This document shows, one piece after another, positions 1-9,313 of a DNA stretch of 38,926 nucleotides (position 1 is the stretch's first letter; each line of letters begins with the position of its first letter). This stretch comes from Patescibacteria group bacterium (lineage in GTDB: Bacteria; Patescibacteriota; Gracilibacteria; UBA1369; UBA12470), in contig JAHIUS010000009.1 in NCBI GenBank assembly GCA_018816885.1, positions 1-38,926 on the forward strand. The letters run 5' to 3'. Both the position numbers and the translations under genes were made by a program. Under the pieces are notes generated by a model, which saw only the letters and a program-made list of their open reading frames with translations, did not search any database and had not been told where the DNA came from.

Positions 1-222
1 ACAGCGCGAGGAAGCGAAGCGATCCCCGCGCCTCGCTATCAATCAAGCCGTTTCCGCGTTAGCGGAAACACCATACAGCGCGAGGAAGCGAAGCGATCCC
101 CGCGCCTCGCTATCAATCAAGCCGTTTCCGCGTTAGCGGAAACACCATACAGCGCGAGGAAGCGAAGCGATCCCCGCGCCTCGCTATCAATCAAGCCGTT
201 TTGCGGCAGCAAAACACCATAA
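1..222 (+). repeat. 74-bp tandem repeat, 3 copies (starts 1, 75, 149): GC-rich hairpin, linker CTATCAATCAAGCCG, then GTTT..AAAC hairpin and ACCAT; third copy has a different second stem
   Basis: Direct reading: copies 1 and 2 identical. Second hairpins: 50-69 and 124-143 GTTTCCGC-GTTA-GCGGAAAC; 198-215 GTTTTGC-GGCA-GCAAAAC. Confidence 0.95.
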
Positions 223-223
223 T

Positions 224-251
224 TCTGTGATCTGGAGTCTATGATCTACCA
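224..251 (+). repeat. Heptad tract TCTGTGA TCTGGAG TCTATGA TCTACCA, overlapping the pyrK stop
   Basis: 7-nt periodicity read directly. Confidence 0.8.
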
Positions 252-1040
252 CAACACCTTCAGCCCCACATTATCCCGATGCCATTCTCCCAATCCTTCA
301 ATTTTTCTCGCCATATCTCCCGGGAAAACAGGCCCACTCTTACAAACAGGAACTCCCAATCCATCCACACAGCAGTTACCACAAACACCCGATCCGCACT
401 TCATATATCTTTCAATAGAAACCTCAATCTGAATTCCAGCCTTCTCGCAGATCCCCATTGCAGCCTTCATCATCACCTCGGGGCCACAGGTCATTACCAT
501 ATCTACACCACCAACCAACTCCTCAAGAATCGCAGTATTATAGCCTTCCCTGCCAACCGACCCGTCATCAGTCGCAACATGCAAATTCATGCCGGAAGCC
601 ACTTCAATTCGATCCAAATACAGAAGCAAATCCTTATTTCTGGCCCCAACGATGAACTCAACCTCGCAACCGCGGGAAGCAGCCTCATGAGCAACAAAGT
701 AAAGAGGCGCAGCCCCATATCCTCCCGCCAAAAGAGCAATCTTTTTGCCCTCCGGAATCGTATAACCCTTCCCGTAAGGCCCTCTGATTCCAACCTTATC
801 TCCCTCTTTAAATTCATGCAGTTTTTTAGAAAAAGGACCCACCGCCGCAACAGTCAGCCAGAACTCATCCTTATCACAGTAAGCAACCGAAAAAGGCTTC
901 TCATCAACCCGTGGAATCCAAAGATTAACAAACTGTCCCGGCATCGCTCCAAGCTCAAAACCCTTAAAAACAAATGTTTTAACCGTAGGATTTTCGTCAC
1001 GCACTTCGTCGATTTTCAAGATTTTTGGTTGGTCGATCAT
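246..1040 (-). CDS. pyrK: Dihydroorotate dehydrogenase B electron transfer subunit (FAD/2Fe-2S)
   Basis: 264 aa; CGSGVCGNCCVDGLGVPVCKSGPVF iron-sulfur Cys cluster, LAGGYGAAPLYF; adjacent to pyrD. Confidence 0.93.
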   Translation of the reverse strand: MIDQPKILKIDEVRDENPTVKTFVFKGFELGAMPGQFVNLWIPRVDEKPFSVAYCDKDEFWLTVAAVGPFSKKLHEFKEGDKVGIRGPYGKGYTIPEGKKIALLAGGYGAAPLYFVAHEAASRGCEVEFIVGARNKDLLLYLDRIEVASGMNLHVATDDGSVGREGYNTAILEELVGGVDMVMTCGPEVMMKAAMGICEKAGIQIEVSIERYMKCGSGVCGNCCVDGLGVPVCKSGPVFPGDMARKIEGLGEWHRDNVGLKVLW

Positions 1041-1954
1041 AATGCTTTACCGATTATTTCAGATAGATTTTTAACCCCATTTTCAGAAACCCAATCTTCA
1101 ATCTCTTCTGTTATTTTCTCAAAAACGGAAGCTCCCCGATAATAAACCCCCACCCCAATCCCAACCAAGCTCGCCCCCGCCATCATAAACTCAATGACAT
1201 CCCGACCCGTCACCACTCCTCCCATCCCGATCACCGGAATCTTAACCGCACTCGCGATATCCATAACTTTTTTCACCGCCAGAGGCTTAATCCCGGGCCC
1301 ACTCACTCCTCCAACCTTATTCGCCAACACAGGCTCAGCGGTATCAATATCGATCACAATCCCCGGACCAAAAGTATTACAAGCAACAAGACCATCAGCC
1401 CCGGCCTTTTCACACGCCACCGCAATCGCAGCAATGTCTTCAACATTCGGAGAAAGCTTCACGATAACAGGTATGTTTTTAGAAACATTCTTAACAATCT
1501 TCGTCACCTCGGCAGCATCGGCGGCAACGCAGGCAAAAGGCTTTCCAAACTCATGCTCAACATTCGGACAACTGATATTCACCTCAATAATATCCGGACC
1601 AATTTCCGCCATCTTTTCCGCAACAGATTTAAAATCCGCAATAGACCCGGCAACAATATTCCCAATAAGCGGAGCCCTATCCTCCCAATCAAGGTACTTC
1701 CCTAATTCCTCCCTCGCTTTCTCAATCCCCCCATCCGGAAGCCCAACCGCATTGATATAAAAACTTTCCGTCCCCATCATAGTCGGGTTCTTATGCCCCT
1801 CATGCCGCTCAAGCCAAACAGACTTGGAAGTCACCCCTCCCGCTCCATTCCGCACCACATTCTTGAGCGAGTCACCCGTCACACCAAGAATCCCGGAGGC
1901 CAAAACCGTTGGGTTTGGGAAGGTAACTCCGAGAAAGTCGATTGAGAGGTTCAT
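1037..1954 (-). CDS. pyrD: Dihydroorotate dehydrogenase, class 1B catalytic subunit
   Basis: 305 aa; NISCPNV, VIVKLSPNV, VSGPGIKPLA, IGMGGVVTGRD motifs; ATGA overlap with pyrK. Confidence 0.95.
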   Translation of the reverse strand: MNLSIDFLGVTFPNPTVLASGILGVTGDSLKNVVRNGAGGVTSKSVWLERHEGHKNPTMMGTESFYINAVGLPDGGIEKAREELGKYLDWEDRAPLIGNIVAGSIADFKSVAEKMAEIGPDIIEVNISCPNVEHEFGKPFACVAADAAEVTKIVKNVSKNIPVIVKLSPNVEDIAAIAVACEKAGADGLVACNTFGPGIVIDIDTAEPVLANKVGGVSGPGIKPLAVKKVMDIASAVKIPVIGMGGVVTGRDVIEFMMAGASLVGIGVGVYYRGASVFEKITEEIEDWVSENGVKNLSEIIGKAL

Positions 1955-2036
1955 AATTGTTGTGTTAGCAGGGCAAATTTAAGCTAAAATAACAGATATG
2001 TCAAAATCTCTCCTCTAGGCAATCCCTACTTTTACC

Positions 2037-2384
2037 TTAAGCCCTTATATCATGATCATGCTCCTCAACTCTATGGATAACCATGGTAAGCTCTTCATCC
2101 TTCCTTGATGAAAGCCTCAAAAGCTCATGCAGCATATCCATAATATCTTGATGATCTTCTTTTGTAACCATAGTTTCTTCAATCCTGGCAAGCCTTCGAT
2201 CATGATCAAGATATAGTTCAGTAAATCGATCTAATTTGCTACTGAATTTTTTATCCAAACCATCAACTTTTGTTTCCAAACTATCAGCCCTACCACCCAA
2301 CCCACCAACTTCTTGCTTTAAATCATCAACCTTCTGGCTTAAACCTTTAACTTCTTTCAGAACTTTATCATCACTCATGATCAA
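2037..2384 (-). CDS. Small coiled-coil protein, function unknown
   Basis: 115-aa ORF with heptad-like VKGLSQKVDDLKQEVGGLGGRADSLETKVDGL; start may be the second Met (MSDDK). Confidence 0.65.
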   Translation of the reverse strand: MIMSDDKVLKEVKGLSQKVDDLKQEVGGLGGRADSLETKVDGLDKKFSSKLDRFTELYLDHDRRLARIEETMVTKEDHQDIMDMLHELLRLSSRKDEELTMVIHRVEEHDHDIRA

Positions 2385-2516
2385 AAAATTAACATGTATT
2401 GTGGACTTAGGAATCTATTCGTCAAAAATACTCGCGTCAAACATTCTACTCAAAAACAGCCGAATTTATATTGACGCATAATCCAAGTAACATCCAAATA
2501 TAATTTTGAGCCTCCG

Positions 2517-3809
2517 CTACGCTACCGCTTCCCCCACAAATTTTTCCTCAACCGCACCTCCCTTCATAACAACCTCCCCATTTACAACGGTCAAAACCGG
2601 CCAACCTTTAAGCCTCCAGCCATCATAAGGGGACCAACCACACTTCGATTGATAACCTTTTTCACCAACATTCTCTTCTCGCTCCATATCCACCACAACA
2701 ACATCAGCATCACACCCAATCTCAAGCCGCCCTTTCCGCGAAAGACCAAAAATCTCAGCCGGCCGCGAACAAAGCACCTCGACACATCGCTCCAGGCTAA
2801 TCTCCCCATGATTAACCGAATCGAGCATCAAAGGCAATAAAGTCTCAAGCCCCGGCACCCCTGAAGGAGCCTCGCCGTAAGACAATCCCTTAGCAGCGAG
2901 AGTATGTGGCGCATGATCCGTCACAACATTGTCAATCAGTCCATCCCGCACCCCATCCCAAAGAGCATCCTTATCCCCCACTTTCCGCAGAGGCGGATTC
3001 ATTTGCACAAGCGACCCCTTCTCCGCATAAGCATCGGTCGTCAAAAACAGGTGATGAGTCGTCACCTCCGCAGTCACCTTTTCATTCTTGAATTTCCTAA
3101 GCTCCGCTACCTCCTTGGCACTACTCATATGCGCAACATGCAACCTTGTCCCATATTTTTTTTGTAAATCCAAAGCTTTTTTGACCGCCAAATAAGCCGC
3201 ATCATCATCACGAATAAGAGAGTGAACCTCGGGATCTTTAACCCCGGCAAACTGCTTCTTCCTAGCCTCAATCCTATCCTTATCCTCAGCATGAATAGTA
3301 AGCGGTTTCTCCTGCAAAAACTCGAAAATTTCATCCAAATCCCCGCTGGCCGCAATATCCGTAGAATCACTCATGAAAAGTTTCACCCCTATCGCGCGAT
3401 CAGCTTTTTTCAGCTCAAGAATATTCTCCCCGGTAGCCGCAATAAAAAATCCGTAATTGCAAACCATCCTACCTTCCGCAAGCTCATACTTCGCCTCCAA
3501 ATTCGCAACAGAATCGGTAAGAGGCTTGTTGTTCGGCATATCGAGAAAAGTCGTCACTCCTCCCCTGGCAGCAGCCTTCGAACCTGTTATGAAGTCTTCA
3601 GCTTCGGTAACCCCCGGCTCCCGCAAATGCACATGAGTATCAATCACGCCGGGCATCACAATCTGTCCCTCGCAATCGATAACCTCAGCACCATCCGCAA
3701 CAATATCCTTGGAAATTTTGGCAATCTTGCCGTTTTCGATAAGCAAATCCGCCTCCTTCCTGCCCTCCGGAGTAATTAAAGTACCGTTTTTTAGTAAAAG
3801 ATTGCTCAT
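2517..3809 (-). CDS. pyrC: Dihydroorotase
   Basis: 430 aa; DTHVHLREPG, HAEDK, HVAHMSS, VVTDHAPHT amidohydrolase motifs. Confidence 0.96.
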   Translation of the reverse strand: MSNLLLKNGTLITPEGRKEADLLIENGKIAKISKDIVADGAEVIDCEGQIVMPGVIDTHVHLREPGVTEAEDFITGSKAAARGGVTTFLDMPNNKPLTDSVANLEAKYELAEGRMVCNYGFFIAATGENILELKKADRAIGVKLFMSDSTDIAASGDLDEIFEFLQEKPLTIHAEDKDRIEARKKQFAGVKDPEVHSLIRDDDAAYLAVKKALDLQKKYGTRLHVAHMSSAKEVAELRKFKNEKVTAEVTTHHLFLTTDAYAEKGSLVQMNPPLRKVGDKDALWDGVRDGLIDNVVTDHAPHTLAAKGLSYGEAPSGVPGLETLLPLMLDSVNHGEISLERCVEVLCSRPAEIFGLSRKGRLEIGCDADVVVVDMEREENVGEKGYQSKCGWSPYDGWRLKGWPVLTVVNGEVVMKGGAVEEKFVGEAVA

Positions 3810-3897
3810 CCGACGCCATCACACCATATTTAAAGCAAACTGTCACGATTTTCCCCGGGGATTTTCGTGACTTTTTGAGGAATTATTGTGAAAACTA

Positions 3898-4137
3898 TTA
3901 CCGCTTAGGGATAGTACCCATTGCAACAAAAGAATCTCTTGTTTCTTGAGTTGCATCAATAACCAAATCACATTCAATAGAATCTCCCAAAGCATCCATA
4001 TCAAGACCACTTCCCACTATCTCACCATCACGAATCGCAACATTACTACCATTATACTGCGCTTTAATTGTATCCCAATTATCCACAAAATACTGAACAG
4101 CTGCATCCTCTTTATCGCTATTGAGTTCAATAATCAT
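3898..4137 (-). CDS. Hypothetical protein (79 aa)
   Basis: ORF in the large pyrC-TA gap; no family recognised. Confidence 0.5.
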   Translation of the reverse strand: MIIELNSDKEDAAVQYFVDNWDTIKAQYNGSNVAIRDGEIVGSGLDMDALGDSIECDLVIDATQETRDSFVAMGTIPKR

Positions 4138-4222
4138 ACATCTTTAAAGTTAAGAAATTACATAAAAATGATACCACAAAAGCCCTTTTTTGCGCCAAAA
4201 AATCCAACTAGACAACCTCCAC

Positions 4223-4250
4223 CTCTAATACCCTAATACACTAACAACTA
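4223..4250 (+). repeat. Heptad tract CTCTAAT ACCCTAA TACACTA ACAACTA ending on the toxin stop codon
   Basis: 7-nt periodicity. Confidence 0.65.
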
Positions 4251-4517
4251 TTTATACACATCCTTTCTATGTCCAATCCAAACAACAGCAAGAACAACCA
4301 AGCATCCATCTTCTTCAATTCTAAAAACCACTCGATAATCACCTATCCGAAACCTATAAAAATCGCTCAAATCTCCTTTCAATCTTTTTGCTTTAGATAA
4401 AGGATTTTCCAAGCTCATATATTCTCTCATTTTAGAAACAATACGATTAGCAATAGGCACAGGCAACTTACTGAGATTTTTATCAGCCGATCGTAAATAT
4501 TTAATCTTATAATCCAT
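4248..4517 (-). CDS. RelE/ParE-superfamily toxin
   Basis: MDYKIKYLRSADKNLSKLPVPIANRIVSKM...RLKGDLSDFYRFRIGDYRVVFRIEEDGCLVVLAVVWIGHRKDVYK is RelE-like. ORF-track start (4559) is too far upstream; ATGGATTATAA overlap with the antitoxin stop supports 4517. Confidence 0.85.
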   Translation of the reverse strand: MDYKIKYLRSADKNLSKLPVPIANRIVSKMREYMSLENPLSKAKRLKGDLSDFYRFRIGDYRVVFRIEEDGCLVVLAVVWIGHRKDVYK

Positions 4518-4758
4518 ATTTTTCTTCCATTTCTTCTTGAGTATAAGTCTTCCCGCCATTTAAGTAATCTTTCCAACTTTCATCAAGAACTTCCTTGAAA
4601 GTCTTCTTTTTCGCAGGCTCCAGGACAATCTTATCCCCTTCAATAACGTAGATATAATAAGACGTGCCATGCTGATCCCTCCATTTTTTAGGAAGAGTAA
4701 TTTGACCTCTTTCAGTACATTTTAAAATGTCCATGATTTCAGAAAGTAAGTAATTCAT
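4507..4758 (-). CDS. AbrB/MazE-type swapped-hairpin antitoxin
   Basis: MDILKCTERGQITLPKKWRDQHG...YVIEGDKIVLEPAKKKTFKEVLDESW; overlaps the toxin start. Confidence 0.75.
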   Translation of the reverse strand: MNYLLSEIMDILKCTERGQITLPKKWRDQHGTSYYIYVIEGDKIVLEPAKKKTFKEVLDESWKDYLNGGKTYTQEEMEEKYGL

Positions 4759-4871
4759 ATTTTCTTACTTAAATTATAACAGGAATAACCTGAAAATACT
4801 ACATCGACATTAAATTGAGATTAAAAAAAGAGGGGGTAACTTTAAAATAACAGGAGAAAACTACATTTATT

Positions 4872-5759
4872 TCATTCTCCGTAACCACACACAATCCTAA
4901 GAAGCGCCATCCGCACCGCCACTCCATTCGTAATCTGATCGAAATATTTTGCTCTCGAGTCCGCATCAACCTCCTCAGCCAACTCCCCAACTCGGGGCAA
5001 AGGATGAATCACAATCATTTTCTCCTTAGCACTTTTTAAAAGCTCACTATCAACTCGATAATCAAACTCCCCGCCATCGAACCTTTCTTTCTGCACCCGA
5101 GTAACCGCCAGAACATCCAAATCCGAGATCACCTCGGAAACATCTTTAACCCTCTCCCCTTCATATTTATCAGGCATCTCCAGCCCATCAGCAGCAATAA
5201 AAACAAATTTCACTCCAAATTTCGACAAAATCTCATATTGCGAATGCGGCACACGACCGTATTTCAAATCCCCCATCATCCCGATAGTCAAACCATCAAG
5301 CGAACCGAACTCTCGCCAAATCGTAAAAGCATCAAGCAAGCCTTGCGTCGGATGATCCGCGCTACCATCTCCGGCATTAAGAACCGGCACACTCGACCCC
5401 TTAGCAAGCTCCGCTACCGCCCCGGCCTCGAAGTGCCTCATTGCAATAACATCCGCGAATCTCGAAACCGTCTCTCCCGTATCTTTTAATGACTCACCTT
5501 TAGCAGCCGAAGAAGTAATAACCATCTCGGGGTTGCTGATAACCTGTCCCCCCAGCCGAATCATCGCCGCCTCGAAGCTGAACCGCGTCCTCGTTGAAGG
5601 TTCATAAAAGAGCGTCGCCAAAACCTTTCCTGCAAGAATATCTCCAAATTTCTCCTTCCGCGCATAAGGAAGCATCTTCTCGGCCTCCTCAAAAATCCGC
5701 TCCAAATCTTCGCGAGTAAGATCTTTCGAGCTTAATAAATGTGAGCCGTGTCCGAACAT
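4872..5759 (-). CDS. pyrB: Aspartate carbamoyltransferase catalytic subunit
   Basis: 295 aa; FYEPSTRTRFSFEAA, DGSADHPTQGLLD, IHPLPRVGEL. Confidence 0.96.
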   Translation of the reverse strand: MFGHGSHLLSSKDLTREDLERIFEEAEKMLPYARKEKFGDILAGKVLATLFYEPSTRTRFSFEAAMIRLGGQVISNPEMVITSSAAKGESLKDTGETVSRFADVIAMRHFEAGAVAELAKGSSVPVLNAGDGSADHPTQGLLDAFTIWREFGSLDGLTIGMMGDLKYGRVPHSQYEILSKFGVKFVFIAADGLEMPDKYEGERVKDVSEVISDLDVLAVTRVQKERFDGGEFDYRVDSELLKSAKEKMIVIHPLPRVGELAEEVDADSRAKYFDQITNGVAVRMALLRIVCGYGE

Positions 5760-5799
5760 ATATGTTTTTTATATCGCCAAAAATTTACCACAAGCCACG

Positions 5800-6639
5800 C
5801 TACTTCACCAACCGCAAAGAACATTCGCGAGTATCTATATCAAAACCTAATCTGAAAAAGCATTCGCCGTTATTCAAAATAGCCTGAAGTTCAATCAACT
5901 TCTTCACGACAAATTCAAGCCGCTCATCCCTGCCTTCCATCTCAAACCTGAATCCGATATTAGGAAGTTTCTGCAAAAACTCTTCAAACCGAATAGTAGA
6001 GTTAACCGTAACCGCCCTATAAAGAGCCAAAAGAAAAAATCTAAGCTCATTGTCCTGAACTTTCCCCCAATCATTACTAAGTGCAACATAATGTCTGCGG
6101 AATTTTTCAGAAGAAGGCCCGGGAAACTTTGCAATTCTTTCTCCTGTTCTTACACCACCTTTAAACTTCTTAAACTCAATTTCCAAAGGAAACTTTCTTA
6201 ACCTGCGCCTCAAACCCTCAATCGCCTGGATTATCCTTTGATTTAAAACCTTGGGAAACTCGGAACATTCAATATTCAAAAGAGACTCATCCTCACAATA
6301 AGCTCTTTTTGCAATATCCCAAAATGTCAAATCGCTGCCATTCAAAGCCGCTTCCCAAAGCATTTGCAAAGCAATAACACTAACACCTGCCCTACTATTG
6401 CTCTCCAAATTTCCGATAATCCGTTTCTTAACCTGATCAAGATCTTCAAGCGCACAATCATCATCCGTAACCACCAAGCTAACATTTCTCCACAGCATCG
6501 GAGAAATACTCCCTTCGAGATTATCAAACCGTTGCCTAACCTTTGCGCGAATATTATTTACCTCCAAAGGGACCCCAACTTCAACACCACCACGCTCAAC
6601 CTGATTCGCTTCAAACCTCTCCATATCGTCATTTTCCAT
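5800..6639 (-). CDS. Conserved-looking hypothetical protein (279 aa)
   Basis: Long ORF with plausible soluble composition; no motif recognised. Confidence 0.6.
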   Translation of the reverse strand: MENDDMERFEANQVERGGVEVGVPLEVNNIRAKVRQRFDNLEGSISPMLWRNVSLVVTDDDCALEDLDQVKKRIIGNLESNSRAGVSVIALQMLWEAALNGSDLTFWDIAKRAYCEDESLLNIECSEFPKVLNQRIIQAIEGLRRRLRKFPLEIEFKKFKGGVRTGERIAKFPGPSSEKFRRHYVALSNDWGKVQDNELRFFLLALYRAVTVNSTIRFEEFLQKLPNIGFRFEMEGRDERLEFVVKKLIELQAILNNGECFFRLGFDIDTRECSLRLVK

Positions 6640-6742
6640 TTTATAAAAATTTTACAGGAGAAGCACTATGCCAATAAAAACCCAAACTTGCAAGTCAATC
6701 CTCTTCCGAATAAAATACATCAGGAAAAAGAGCACACTAAAC

Positions 6743-6770
6743 CCTGAATCCTGAATCCTCTCCACCTAAT
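6743..6770 (+). repeat. Heptad tract CCTGAAT CCTGAAT CCTCTCC ACCTAAT at the carA 5' end
   Basis: 7-nt periodicity. Confidence 0.75.
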
Positions 6771-7821
6771 TCTCGAAGACAACACCGTCCTAACCGGCCA
6801 ATCATTCGGCGCAGAAAAAAACACCGATGGAGAGGTTGTTTTCAATACCGGAATGATGGGATATCCCGAGAGCTTGACCGACCCCTCCTATACCGGCCAA
6901 ATTCTAGTGCTTACCTACCCTCTGGTTGGGAATTATGGCGTCCCCAAAATGTCTTTGGATAAAGATAACCTTCACGATTTTTTTGAAAGCGGAAAAATCC
7001 GAGTTCGCGGACTTGTTGTCACGGAATACTCGGAAAACTATAACCATTGGAATGCGGAAAAATCCCTCGGAGATTGGCTAAAAGAAGAAGGAATTCCAGC
7101 AATAACAGGAATAGACACGAGAGCTTTAACCCAAAAAATAAGAGAGAAAGGAACAATGCTCGGCTGCATTTCTTTTCAAGAAAAAAAATACGAACCCGTT
7201 CACCCACCGGACTCAGACAACTTGGCAGCGGAAGTTTCAATCAAAAAACCGATCACATACAATCGAGGCCGCAAACATATCGCCCTAATCGATACCGGAT
7301 GCAAAGAAAACATCATCCGTGAATTTTTAAAAAGAAACATAACAGTCACAAGGGTCCCCTGGAACCAAAATCCATTCGAGCTCAAACAAAAATTCGATGG
7401 AGTATTCTTCAGTAACGGCCCGGGCGACCCCGCAGTCCCTGTGGAAACACACGAAACAATGCGCGAATGCTTCAAGCGCGAAATCCCGACATTCGGAATC
7501 TGCCTGGGCAACCAAATAATGGGAATCGCCGCCGGCGCAAAAACTTACAAACTCAAATACGGCCACCGCGCCCAAAACCAACCCTGCACCGACTTAGAAA
7601 CAAATCGCTGCTACATAACAAGCCAAAACCACGGCTTCGCCATAAACGAAAAAACCTTGCCAAAAGGCTGGCACACCTGGTTCAAGAACCAAAACGACAA
7701 CACGGTCGAAGGCATCAAGCATAGCTCGAAACCGTTCTTCTCTGTACAATTCCACCCGGAAGCCACCCCGGGACCAAACGACACCACCTTCCTCTTTGAA
7801 AAATTCATAAACTTACTATAG
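6751..7821 (+). CDS. carA: Carbamoyl-phosphate synthase small subunit; start codon uncertain and non-canonical
   Basis: In-frame upstream translation gives LNPLHLILEDNTVLTGQSFGAEKNTDGEVVFNTG-MMGYPESLTDPSYTGQ, so the ATG at 6853 is internal. No ATG/GTG/TTG lies in frame between the stop at 6745 and 6853. GATase motif FGICLGNQ; FHPEATPGP. Confidence 0.93.
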   Translation: MNPLHLILEDNTVLTGQSFGAEKNTDGEVVFNTGMMGYPESLTDPSYTGQILVLTYPLVGNYGVPKMSLDKDNLHDFFESGKIRVRGLVVTEYSENYNHWNAEKSLGDWLKEEGIPAITGIDTRALTQKIREKGTMLGCISFQEKKYEPVHPPDSDNLAAEVSIKKPITYNRGRKHIALIDTGCKENIIREFLKRNITVTRVPWNQNPFELKQKFDGVFFSNGPGDPAVPVETHETMRECFKREIPTFGICLGNQIMGIAAGAKTYKLKYGHRAQNQPCTDLETNRCYITSQNHGFAINEKTLPKGWHTWFKNQNDNTVEGIKHSSKPFFSVQFHPEATPGPNDTTFLFEKFINLL

Positions 7822-7935
7822 CCGCGACAGGACAAAGTCATGTTCGCGACCCTCGCTACCAATCAAAATGTTTCGCGTCAGCGAAACACCAACCACTTGG
7901 GACTTGGTACTCTTTACTCCTCCCTAACCAAAAAC
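7822..7935 (+). repeat. Composite element: hairpin 1 (CGCGA...TCGCG enclosing GAC-AAA-GTC), hairpin 2 (7870-7887 GTTTCGC-GTCA-GCGAAAC), ACCA, then heptads (CACTTGG GACTTGG TACTCTT TACTCCT CCCTAAC)
   Basis: Inverted repeats and 7-nt periodicity; near-copy at 35676-35783. Confidence 0.9.
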
Positions 7936-7939
7936 AAAA

Positions 7940-9205
7940 ATGAAAAAAACACTGTCCGCATTGGTAATAACGCTATTACTGATAAACCCTGTACTCGCCA
8001 CCAGCATACCGACGGTAAACGACATCGTTTCCCCTATTGACGCAGGAAAATACACTATCACCGGAACCGCGGAACCGGGAGCAAAAATAACCATTACCGG
8101 AGGCCCATACGAGCTTTCCCCGATTTACGCAGATGACTCAACTGGTTATTGGGAAAAAACCGTTACGCTTTCACAGGAAACCGATAATAACTTCTCAATA
8201 ACAGCGGTAGGCACAGATGAAGAAACCTCGGAAGCTGTCCACATCGTAATAGTAGAAGGTCAACATGAGGCAGAGTCATATGAAGAAATAACCGGCGAAG
8301 ATCGAACAGCACCAAATGCACCATCAGTAGACACGCCGACATCACCGGTTGATGCCGACACAGCAATAATAAAAGGTGTCACTGAATCACACATCACAAT
8401 CTCAATATCCGGAGCGGATATAGTTCAAACAACAAGCGATTCAGCAGGAAGCTTTTCCGTACAAGTCGACCTCTCCCAAAACACAAACAACATATTCTAT
8501 GTATCCGCAATCGACGGATCAAACAACATGAGTTCAAGCACAAGAGTAGAAATCGACGAAATAAGTGCGGAAGAAGAAACAGAAGCCAACGACCAAGAAA
8601 CGGAAGTCGACAACCTCGAAATAACCTTCCCGGACATTGACGAACACTGGGGACAAACTTATATCGAAGAACTGGCAACAGACGGAGTCGTAAACGGATA
8701 TGACAACGGTACATTCGGCCCTGACAATTACATCACTCGAGCGGAGATAACCAAAATCGCATTAAACGCATTCGACTATGAAGTTAATTCAACAGATGAA
8801 GCATTCACGGACCTGGAAGAAGGCGCATGGTATGTGAATTATGTTAATGTAGCTGCAAAATTCGGAATCATTAACGGATATGACGACGGCACATTCGCCC
8901 CAAATCAATATGTAAACCGAGCCGAAGCATTAAAGGTACTCTTCGAGGCATCTGGAGTTGCGGAAATGGCTGGAGCACACATATTCCTCGGAAGCGAAGA
9001 TAGCTGGGAAAACCCATTCCCGGACGTAACAGACGACGCTTGGTATTATGAATACCTTATGCAGGCCTATACGGCAGAAATTCTATCGGGATATGTTGAC
9101 GGGACTTTCGGGCCCGCAAACAACATAACAAGAGCCGAAGTTTGCAAAATAGTCCTCAACTTAATAGAACTCAAACAAGCAATAGTCGCAACACCTACAA
9201 TATAG
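7940..9205 (+). CDS. Secreted S-layer homology (SLH) protein with N-terminal Ig-like repeats
   Basis: Signal peptide MKKTLSALVITLLLINPVLA; about three SLH repeats (FPDI..HWGQTYIEELATDGVVNGYDNGTFGPDNYITRAE). Confidence 0.92.
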   Translation: MKKTLSALVITLLLINPVLATSIPTVNDIVSPIDAGKYTITGTAEPGAKITITGGPYELSPIYADDSTGYWEKTVTLSQETDNNFSITAVGTDEETSEAVHIVIVEGQHEAESYEEITGEDRTAPNAPSVDTPTSPVDADTAIIKGVTESHITISISGADIVQTTSDSAGSFSVQVDLSQNTNNIFYVSAIDGSNNMSSSTRVEIDEISAEEETEANDQETEVDNLEITFPDIDEHWGQTYIEELATDGVVNGYDNGTFGPDNYITRAEITKIALNAFDYEVNSTDEAFTDLEEGAWYVNYVNVAAKFGIINGYDDGTFAPNQYVNRAEALKVLFEASGVAEMAGAHIFLGSEDSWENPFPDVTDDAWYYEYLMQAYTAEILSGYVDGTFGPANNITRAEVCKIVLNLIELKQAIVATPTI

Positions 9206-9282
9206 CGAATAGCGACTAACGGAGAATCTCGGCAACGACTTGTCGCCTTTGTTTAATTGTATAGATCTACCATTTCACATAT

Positions 9283-9313
9283 ACTTCGCCACACGCCATA
9301 AGTCATCCGCCAC
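9283..9313 (+). repeat. Heptad tract ACTTCGC CACACGC CATAAGT CATCCGC CAC-ATG
   Basis: 7-nt periodicity abutting the start codon. Confidence 0.7.

Noticed and set aside
1-222. CRISPR array from the 74-bp repeats
   Set aside because: Units are directly adjacent with no unique spacers, and no cas genes are present.
279-1142. 287-aa + strand ORF opposite pyrK
   Set aside because: Antisense to a clear PyrK; composition is a code artefact. Other opposite-strand ORFs (1194-1760, 3222-3779, 29209-30006, 34566-35300, 36544-37368) rejected for the same reason.
1037-1960. Alternative genetic code (TGA=Gly, code 25)
   Set aside because: TGA terminates pyrD at the pyrK overlap and other genes, and all conserved proteins read normally in code 11.
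4518-4559. Upstream start of the RelE-like toxin (MAGRLILKKKWKKN)
   Set aside because: This segment overlaps antitoxin coding sequence; the family N-terminus and the ATG/TAA overlap support 4517.
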